From: Alistipes sp.
Lineage (GTDB): Bacteria > Bacteroidota > Bacteroidia > Bacteroidales > Rikenellaceae
DNA: 11,101 nucleotides
Reading direction: 5' to 3'
Assembly: GCA_028691095.1 (NCBI GenBank)
Contig: JAQUZZ010000020.1
Span: 1-11,101 of the forward strand
Both the position numbers and the translations under genes were made by a program. Below, one piece after another: positions 1-5,256 of the stretch. Below the pieces are notes generated by a model. It saw only the letters and a program-made list of their open reading frames with translations. It was not told where the DNA came from and made no database searches. How positions within the stretch are numbered: the stretch's first letter is position 1; every line of letters begins with the position of its first letter.

Positions 1-405
1 ATGATCGAAGATCTCCTCCCACACACTCTGCACAATCTTGTAACGGGGACGGTAGATGCCGGTTGCCAGAACCGAAGCACCCGGTTCGAGATGAATGTAG
101 TATCCCGCATACTCCGAATGTTTACCCCCCGGGCAGATGTACGTTCCCAGATGGGTCTTATAGGGCGATTTGTCGGTCGAAAAACGGACATCGCGATAGA
201 TGCGATAGGTCGCATCCTTGGGGGTCAACCCTTTGACTCCCGGGTCAAAGCACGAGATTCCGTCGATCAACTCCTGCACAAACGACATAAAATCACGTTG
301 CACCTCCGCATAGAGCGGACGATGCGCCTCAAACCAATCGCGCGTGTTGTGGTCGCGAAGTTGGCTCAAAAAATCAAACAGACGATCCATTTGTTCTCTC
401 TTCAT
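1..405 (-). CDS. DUF2461 family protein, N-terminal part (runs off left edge)
   Basis: Read on the minus strand from an ATG at 405, this frame stays open for 135 codons to the window edge. The protein starts MKREQMDRLFDFLSQLRDHN and contains NTRDWFEAHRPLY, then a YRIYRDVRFSTDKSPYKTH block and GYYIHLEPG. These are the hallmark segments of the DUF2461 / TIGR02453 family, whose members are about 220-230 residues long, so roughly the last 40% is missing here. The biochemical function of the family is not known. I see no signal peptide, so it is probably cytoplasmic. An AAAGG stretch lies just upstream of the ATG at 405; a second in-frame ATG at 390 is an alternative start. A canonical promoter lies directly upstream, divergent from argF. 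The large open frame on the opposite strand (1-540) is a shadow of this gene. Confidence 0.9.
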   Translation of the reverse strand, partial: MKREQMDRLFDFLSQLRDHNTRDWFEAHRPLYAEVQRDFMSFVQELIDGISCFDPGVKGLTPKDATYRIYRDVRFSTDKSPYKTHLGTYICPGGKHSEYAGYYIHLEPGASVLATGIYRPRYKIVQSVWEEIFDH

Positions 406-449
406 AAGCACCTTTTGCTATCTCGGGGAAGACCCCTCCAACCGACTCC

Positions 450-480
450 CAAAGTTACGCGGGATCTTCGGAATTTCAAA
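450..480 (-). promoter_or_regulatory. Bacteroidetes-type promoter for the DUF2461 gene
   Basis: On the minus strand a -33 box TTTG (480 to 477) is followed after exactly 19 bases by TAACTTTG (457 to 450), an exact match to the Bacteroidetes -7 consensus TAnnTTTG at the usual 19-21 base spacing. Transcription would start near 443, giving a leader of about 38 bases before the ATG at 405. This is the best promoter match in the window. Confidence 0.75.
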
Positions 481-531
481 ACGGCACACGGATTGCCCCA
501 CGGGAAGCGTGGTTTTTTTCTTAAAAAGTAT

Positions 532-539
532 TACCTTTG
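532..539 (+). promoter_or_regulatory. Candidate -7 box (TACCTTTG) of the argF promoter
   Basis: TACCTTTG matches the Bacteroidetes -7 consensus TAnnTTTG exactly. The expected -33 box is poor: the bases 19-21 upstream read CGTG/GTGG next to a run of seven T. Transcription would start near 545, leaving a leader of about 130 bases before the argF ATG at 676. It is divergent from the DUF2461 promoter about 50 bases away. Confidence 0.5.
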
Positions 540-581
540 AACCTTATCTGAACAGTCCTGCTCTGGACAGAAGCGTTAGGC

Positions 582-615
582 AGTCGCCAAGGCCGATCGA
601 TCGGTCTCAGCGACT
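582..615 (+). promoter_or_regulatory. Extended stem-loop in the argF leader
   Basis: The outer arms AGTCGC (582-587) and GCGACT (610-615) pair perfectly. After a 2x2 internal loop (CA / CA), the inner arms AGGCCGA (590-596) and TCGGTCT (601-607) pair with one G-U, closing a TCGA tetraloop. That gives 13 pairs in 34 bases. At DNA level the centre is the 12-bp palindrome CCGATCGATCGG (593-604), so it could instead be a repressor operator. Shorter hairpins lie on either side: GTCC/GGAC (555-568), GCAG/CTGC (619-629), and GCAC-GGAA-GTGC (649-660), a GNRA-type loop 15 bases before the ATG. No known riboswitch class was recognised. Confidence 0.5.
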
Positions 616-675
616 CGGGCAGAGGCTGCAAGTATCCGAACACGAATGGCACGGAAGTGCTTAAGACCCACGATT

Positions 676-1683
676 ATGGTAGATTTACGCAAAAAGAGTC
701 TGTTGACTCTCCTCGATTTCACCACCGAAGAGATCGGTTATTTATTGGATTTAGCCGCACGGCTCAAAGCCGACAAAAAGGCAAAATGCGAACGAAAACT
801 GCTGCAAGATAAGAATATCGTTCTTCTCTTTGAGAAGGATTCGACGCGTACCCGCTGCTCCTTTGAGGTGGCAGCCTACGACCAGGGGGCACGGGTGACC
901 TACTTGGGGCCCACCGGATCGCAGATGGGCAAGAAGGAGTCGATCAAAGACACGGCTCGCGTGCTGGGTCGCATCTACGACGGCATCGAGTACCGCGGCT
1001 ATGAGCAGCAGATTGTGGAGTGTCTGCGTCAGGAGTCGGGGATTCCGGTATGGAACGGACTGACCAATGAGTATCACCCCACCCAAGCGTTGGCCGATAT
1101 GCTCACCCTGCGTGAACACACCCAAAAACCGCTGTCGCAAATCAAATGGTGTTTCTTGGGCGACGCCTGCAACAACGTCGGCAACTCACTGATGATCGCT
1201 TCGGCAAAGATGGGCATGGACTTCCGTGCCGTCTCTCCCGCCTCGTGCGCACCGAACGAAGCCTTGGTTGCACAATGCCGTGCCTTGGCCGAACAAAGTG
1301 GCGCCCGCATCACACTGACCGAAGATGTGGCCGAAGGGGTGCGCGACTGCGACTTCATCTACACCGACGTGTGGGTTTCGATGGGTGAACCCGATGAGGT
1401 GTGGCAACAACGCATCAAACTGCTACAACCCTATCAGGTCAATCGTCGCGTCTTGGAACTCACGGGAAATCCGCAGGTCAAATTTCTTCACTGCCTGCCC
1501 GCATTCCACAACTTGGAGACCGTCGTAGGCCGTAAGATCTACGAAAAATTTGGGCTTTCGGAGTTGGAGGTCACCGATGAGGTCTTTGAATCGGCCGCTT
1601 CGGTCGTATTTGATGAAGCAGAGAACCGCCTGCACACCATCAAAGCCGTCATGGTCGCCATGCTCGGGGACGAGCTGTACTAA
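676..1683 (+). CDS. argF: Ornithine carbamoyltransferase
   Basis: This enzyme transfers the carbamoyl group of carbamoyl phosphate to ornithine, giving citrulline; it is a cytoplasmic step of arginine synthesis, or runs in reverse in the arginine deiminase route. The 335-residue protein has the full set of signatures: carbamoyl-phosphate loop STRTR at 56-60, HPTQ at 134-137, the ornithine-binding DVWVSMGEP segment, and HCLPAFH near 273-279 with the active-site Cys. It resembles Escherichia coli ArgF along its whole length. The start at 676 gives a normal N-terminus ([16 protein letters not shown]); an in-frame ATG at 646 would add ten residues that match nothing familiar. No other arginine gene is in view, so a synthetic or catabolic (arcB-like) role cannot be decided here. 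The CPBP protease gene follows after 53 bases, with no promoter seen between them. Confidence 0.93.
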   Translation: MVDLRKKSLLTLLDFTTEEIGYLLDLAARLKADKKAKCERKLLQDKNIVLLFEKDSTRTRCSFEVAAYDQGARVTYLGPTGSQMGKKESIKDTARVLGRIYDGIEYRGYEQQIVECLRQESGIPVWNGLTNEYHPTQALADMLTLREHTQKPLSQIKWCFLGDACNNVGNSLMIASAKMGMDFRAVSPASCAPNEALVAQCRALAEQSGARITLTEDVAEGVRDCDFIYTDVWVSMGEPDEVWQQRIKLLQPYQVNRRVLELTGNPQVKFLHCLPAFHNLETVVGRKIYEKFGLSELEVTDEVFESAASVVFDEAENRLHTIKAVMVAMLGDELY

Positions 1684-1736
1684 CCGCGCTCCGCACGCAT
1701 GATCTTCAGTCGCTGATTTCCAATTCTCCCCCTCCT

Positions 1737-2612
1737 ATGGATCCCACACAGAAGAAAAGAAAAGCATTTCCCTCGGCCAGCGATCTACTCTCCGTATTCG
1801 GAGTCTATTTTGCCGCCACGATTTTGTTCAACCTTCTGGGAGGCCTCCTGTCCAAAGTAGGGATGGAATCCTTGGGGTTACGCACGTTCAGCGTCTATGT
1901 GCTCGCTTTCCTCACGACCATCGGGTACGGAGTCTTGTTATGGCGACTGCGCACAGGCTCCTCGCAACGGATCCTGCATTTGGGATTGAAAAAGTGCAGC
2001 CCCTCTCTCTTATTATGGGGCATACTGACCGTGCTTGCCACCACGCTGACCCTCGAACCACTCCTCGACCTGCTTCCGCCGCGATGGATCGAGTGGCTGA
2101 GCAGCCAAATGCAGTTGGGCGGATGGATGATGGTGACCACCGTGGTGGCGGCACCGATACTGGAGGAGATTCTCTTTCGGGGCATCATCCAGGGCAGCCT
2201 CACCCGTCGCTATGGGGCGTGGCGCGGCATTCTGATCGCCTCGGCACTCTTCGGGATCATTCACGGCATTCCACAGCAAATTCTCAACGCCTTTTTCATC
2301 GGGGTGATTTTGGGTTTCATCTACGAACGCACCGGCGCTCTGTTGCCCGTGATCCTCATCCACGGCTTCAACAACGCCCTCTCCTACTCGATGTGGCTCC
2401 TGAGCAACGAGAAAATCGTCTGGACACGCGATATGATCGACAACGACACCCTCTACGCTATCATCTATGGCGTGGCAGCACTCCTCTTCCTGCTGGGATG
2501 GGGCGTGATGATCCGCAGTTGGCGACGCACCCCCGTGCCCTCCCCTCAACCCACCGATACAGCGTCCGCGATCCCCGTGCAAAAAACGCAAGATTCACCC
2601 TCCAATTCATAA
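1737..2612 (+). CDS. CPBP family intramembrane glutamic endopeptidase
   Basis: A 291-residue polytopic membrane protein of the CPBP family (CAAX protease / Abi, PF02517), which includes Rce1-like prenyl-protein proteases and bacteriocin self-immunity proteins. All three signature motifs are intact: EEILFR (E143, E144, R148), FGIIH (F172 to H176) and HGFNN (H209 to N213), so it is probably catalytically active. Hydrophobic segments lie near residues 15-38, 50-70, 90-110, 127-142, 163-180, 183-197 and 238-258. The C-terminal tail of about 30 residues is hydrophilic and rich in Pro, Thr and Ser. The substrate cannot be read from the sequence. It follows argF after 53 bases and may be co-transcribed; nothing nearby suggests a bacteriocin locus. 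The overlapping open frame at 1940-2617 is a shadow. Confidence 0.9.
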   Translation: MDPTQKKRKAFPSASDLLSVFGVYFAATILFNLLGGLLSKVGMESLGLRTFSVYVLAFLTTIGYGVLLWRLRTGSSQRILHLGLKKCSPSLLLWGILTVLATTLTLEPLLDLLPPRWIEWLSSQMQLGGWMMVTTVVAAPILEEILFRGIIQGSLTRRYGAWRGILIASALFGIIHGIPQQILNAFFIGVILGFIYERTGALLPVILIHGFNNALSYSMWLLSNEKIVWTRDMIDNDTLYAIIYGVAALLFLLGWGVMIRSWRRTPVPSPQPTDTASAIPVQKTQDSPSNS

Positions 2613-2651
2613 TATAACGGAACGAACTACGTTGTTTACCCAGAATCGTTG

Positions 2652-2659
2652 TATCTTTG
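2652..2659 (+). promoter_or_regulatory. Candidate -7 box (TATCTTTG) of the surA-ostA cluster
   Basis: TATCTTTG matches TAnnTTTG exactly and sits about 38 bases before the lipoprotein ATG at 2697. The nearest -33-like element is GTTG at 2631-2634, with a 17-base spacer, shorter than the usual 19-21. It lies in the 84-base gap after the CPBP gene, which supports a transcription unit starting here. Confidence 0.5.
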
Positions 2660-2696
2660 TCCTTCAGGTGGAGCCAAAGCGTCGCGTGCAAGAGTT

Positions 2697-3587
2697 ATGA
2701 AAATTATATATAGATACTACATAGGAATAGGCGTGTTGGCCTTGATGCTCTCCGGGTGTCAGCGGTTCAGCAATCCGTTTGCCGAACGCAACCTCCTGTT
2801 GGCCGAAGCTGGAGGCGAAAAACTCTACCAGCAAGATGTTGCTGCCATCTTCACCCCCGGACTCTCGGCCGAAGATAGCCTGAAGCTATTGCGCTCCTAT
2901 GTCGATCAGTGGGTCAAGAAACAGATTAAGGTGGCGCAAGCCGAGCAGATGTTCCAAAGCAGCCAGAAAGATATTGACCGCTTGGTGGCCGAATATCGCA
3001 ACTCCCTGCTGACACACAAAGTCGATCAATACTACGTCGATCACTACCTCGACACCCTCTTCACCGACAACCAAATTGCCTCCTATTACAACCAACACCT
3101 CTCCGACTTTGTATTGGACAAACCGGTACTCAAGGCGCGGATCGTTCGGCTACCCCGTCGCTCGGATCAACGCAAAACGGTGGAGGAGCTTCTGCTCTCC
3201 CCGCGTGAGGAGAGCTATCAAGACTTGGTGGATCTCTGTCTGAAAAACGATCTTGCACTCACCGAGCTCTCGCAGTGGACCGAACTCTCCAACCTGATCG
3301 GGCAACTGCCCATCTCCTCTCGCGACTCGAACGATGAACTGCTGAGTACCGAACGCATCCATCGCTTCGAGACCGACGAACAGCTCTTCTGTGTGCGCAT
3401 TGTGGCCTTGCGTCGCACCGGAGAGTATGTACCCTTGGAGAGTGTCACGGAGGCCATTCGTCGTGTACTATTCAATCAACGCAAAGAGGAGATCATCCGT
3501 GGCGTGGAGGACAGCCTCTATCGTCGCGCCCTCACCGAGAAGCAGATTGAGGTCTTCCTTCTCGAAAACGACTCCCTCTCCCAGTAG
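2697..3587 (+). CDS. SurA-related lipoprotein (chaperone-like, divergent parvulin region)
   Basis: A 296-residue protein with a lipoprotein signal peptide: basic start MKIIYRYY, a hydrophobic stretch, and lipobox LSGC with the acylated Cys at 21. Residues about 35-140 form a helical, charged region like the N-terminal chaperone domain of SurA/PpiC proteins (AEAGGEKLYQQDVAAIF, then a YVDQWVKKQIKVAQAEQMF helix). Residues about 145-250 sit where a parvulin isomerase domain would be, but the usual HILL, GGDLG and FGYH motifs are missing, so isomerase activity is doubtful. A C-terminal helical segment follows. No Bacteroidetes surface-export signature follows the Cys (it reads CQRFSN), so I infer that the protein faces the periplasm. 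It starts 83 bases before the SurA-type gene and probably shares its operon and role. The ATG at 2697 gives the proper signal peptide; an upstream ATG at 2649 would bury it. Confidence 0.8.
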   Translation: MKIIYRYYIGIGVLALMLSGCQRFSNPFAERNLLLAEAGGEKLYQQDVAAIFTPGLSAEDSLKLLRSYVDQWVKKQIKVAQAEQMFQSSQKDIDRLVAEYRNSLLTHKVDQYYVDHYLDTLFTDNQIASYYNQHLSDFVLDKPVLKARIVRLPRRSDQRKTVEELLLSPREESYQDLVDLCLKNDLALTELSQWTELSNLIGQLPISSRDSNDELLSTERIHRFETDEQLFCVRIVALRRTGEYVPLESVTEAIRRVLFNQRKEEIIRGVEDSLYRRALTEKQIEVFLLENDSLSQ

Positions 3588-3670
3588 AGAGAGCCGATTA
3601 TTAGCCTAACGAAAACCAAATGGGTCGCGGATCTACGCACCGCACCGTACAGAATACTAAGCAAACAAAC

Positions 3671-5080
3671 ATGAATTGGAGAAAAGCAACGGGAACCGTA
3701 GCGTCCTTGATCCTTATCCTTGCAAGCAGTGCGCCCTTGAGCGCTCAGACCGAATTAGTGGCTGACAAAGTGGTGGCCGTCGTCGGTAACTCCGCCGTCC
3801 TCTATTCGGAGGTGGAGATGATGCGTCAAGCCCTCTTAGAGGAGCAGAAGAGCTCAGGGTATACCTCAGACCGCGATCCGATGGGCGAAGCGTTGGAGAA
3901 ATTGATTATTCAGAAGGTGCTGTATAATCAGTCCCAGATCGACTCCATCAAGATTGCAACCGATCGCATCGCAGAGGCTGTACAGAAAGCCTTGGATACC
4001 GAGATCGCGCGTCGCGGGTCGGTGGCTGCCTTGGAGATGTTCTATCACAAACCGATCTTCAACATCCGAGAGGATCTGCGTACCCGCTACCAAGAGGCCA
4101 ACTATGCCAACGAAATGGAGAACTCCATCAAGAGTAAGGTAACCATTACGCCCGGGGAGGTGGAGAAATACTATCGGCAGCTGCCCAAAGACAGCCTTCC
4201 GGTGATTCCCGAACAGTATGTCTATGCTCAGATCTTGCGCTATCCCGCGTCGGTCGAAAATGCGAAACTCCGCGCACAGGAGCGTCTGCTGGAGCTGCGG
4301 GAACGAATCATTAAGGGGGAGAAGTTTGAAACCTTGGCGCGCATCTACTCGGAAGATCCCCAGTCGGCGATTCGAGGTGGCGATTTGGGTTTTATGACCA
4401 AAGAGATGTTGGTCGAACCCTTTGCCAATGCCATGGTGCAGCTCAAACCCGACCAAGTCTCCGGTGTCGTGCGTACCGACTTCGGCTACCACTTGATTCA
4501 GATGGTCGAGAAGCGAGGCAATGAGTATCACACCCGCCACATTCTGCTCAAGCCCCAATATACCCAAAAAGATCTGGAGGTTCCTTATGATCTGCTGGAC
4601 AGCCTCCGCAAAGAGATCGTAGCCGGAAAAATCACCTTTGAGGCGGCCGTCGAGAAGTTCTCGGAAGATCGCTACTCGAAAAAGAATGGCGGCATCGTCT
4701 CCAACTTGGAGCAGCTGGAGTTCTATTACCGAGGCATGGTCGATCCCTCGGATGCCTCAGTAAAGTTCTTCAAGGAGTACCTCTCCAAGGAGGACAATGC
4801 CGAGTTGAGCAAGCTGAAGCCGGGCGAGATGTCGCTCCCCTATGCGGCTCAAGACACCCATGAGAATCTGATCTGCAAAGTAATCCGCCTGCAACAGGTG
4901 ATCCCCACCCATAAGGCCGACCTCAAGGACGACTACAAACATTTGGAGCGATTGGCCTTGGAACAGAAACAAGAGAAGACCTTTCAGGCATGGTTGGGTA
5001 CAAAGATTGACGGAATGTACATCCGCATCGATGCCGATTTTCAGCACTACCAATTTGTCAACCCGGCACTGCGCAAGTAA
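3671..5080 (+). CDS. surA: SurA-type periplasmic peptidylprolyl isomerase / chaperone
   Basis: A 469-residue exported protein with a signal peptide ending at SAQ (residues 24-26). Mature SurA-type proteins escort unfolded outer-membrane proteins through the periplasm and may isomerise prolyl bonds. After the signal, LVADKVVAVVGNSAVLYSEVE begins a helical SurA N-domain (about 31-175). A first parvulin-like domain covers about 180-285 (YAQILRYP, then IYSEDPQSAIRGGDLGFM and TDFGYHLIQMVEKRG). A second begins at YHTRHILLKP (286-295) and contains KFSEDRYSKKNGG, but reads ENLICKVI where FGYHLI is expected, so it is the more divergent of the two. The start at 3671 is chosen because it places the signal peptide at the N-terminus; an in-frame ATG at 3620 would add 17 unneeded residues. 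It is the central gene of a lipoprotein-surA-ostA cluster and has no promoter box of its own. Confidence 0.9.
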   Translation: MNWRKATGTVASLILILASSAPLSAQTELVADKVVAVVGNSAVLYSEVEMMRQALLEEQKSSGYTSDRDPMGEALEKLIIQKVLYNQSQIDSIKIATDRIAEAVQKALDTEIARRGSVAALEMFYHKPIFNIREDLRTRYQEANYANEMENSIKSKVTITPGEVEKYYRQLPKDSLPVIPEQYVYAQILRYPASVENAKLRAQERLLELRERIIKGEKFETLARIYSEDPQSAIRGGDLGFMTKEMLVEPFANAMVQLKPDQVSGVVRTDFGYHLIQMVEKRGNEYHTRHILLKPQYTQKDLEVPYDLLDSLRKEIVAGKITFEAAVEKFSEDRYSKKNGGIVSNLEQLEFYYRGMVDPSDASVKFFKEYLSKEDNAELSKLKPGEMSLPYAAQDTHENLICKVIRLQQVIPTHKADLKDDYKHLERLALEQKQEKTFQAWLGTKIDGMYIRIDADFQHYQFVNPALRK

Positions 5081-5083
5081 TCG

Positions 5084-5125
5084 CCTTTGTCCGACCGCCC
5101 TCATTGTGCGGGCCATGGAACAAGG
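5084..5125 (+). other. Imperfect stem-loop after surA
   Basis: CCTTTGTCC (5084-5092) pairs, with a bulge and a mismatch, with GGAACAAGG (5117-5125); inside it GCCC (5097-5100) pairs with GGGC (5110-5113). No T-tract follows. It could attenuate transcription between surA and the OstA-like gene; the structure is imperfect and may be chance. Confidence 0.3.
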
Positions 5126-5152
5126 GCAGAGATTGAGTTTAGATTGTGTGAG

Positions 5153-5232
5153 TCTCGATTCGTGAAACGCCTCGGTCAAATCGCCTCCCGACCGAGAGGG
5201 GAAGATGGGGAGGATCTCGATTCATGAAACGC
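5153..5232 (+). repeat. Direct repeat pair in the ostA leader (5153-5170 and 5215-5232)
   Basis: TCTCGATTCGTGAAACGC (5153-5170) recurs as TCTCGATTCATGAAACGC (5215-5232), 17 of 18 identical, 62 bases apart. Each copy carries a possible start codon in the same place (GTG at 5162, ATG at 5224) followed by AAA CGC. Between them CTCGGTC (5171-5177) and GACCGAG (5190-5196) form a perfect 7-bp stem with a 12-base loop. Confidence 0.7.
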
Positions 5233-5256
5233 ACGTTAAATACGATTGTTAGGTGA
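5224..5256 (+). other. Possible 10-codon leader ORF overlapping the OstA-like start
   Basis: ATG at 5224 opens a ten-codon frame (MKRTLNTIVR) whose TGA at 5254-5256 overlaps the GTG start of the OstA-like gene at 5253 (GTGA). It has the better ribosome-binding site: GGGGAGGA ends about ten bases upstream. The GTG itself has none. Translational coupling is plausible but unproven. An upstream frame from GTG 5162 ends in a TGA overlapping this ATG (ATGA), making a chain of overlaps. Confidence 0.35.

Noticed and set aside
1..540. Plus-strand open frame of 179 codons at the left edge
   Set aside because: Its translation has no recognisable domain, while the opposite strand encodes a clear DUF2461 N-terminus with a canonical promoter.
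646..675. Upstream ATG of argF adding ten residues
   Set aside because: The start at 676 gives the usual ornithine carbamoyltransferase N-terminus and length, and a hairpin covers the 646 region.
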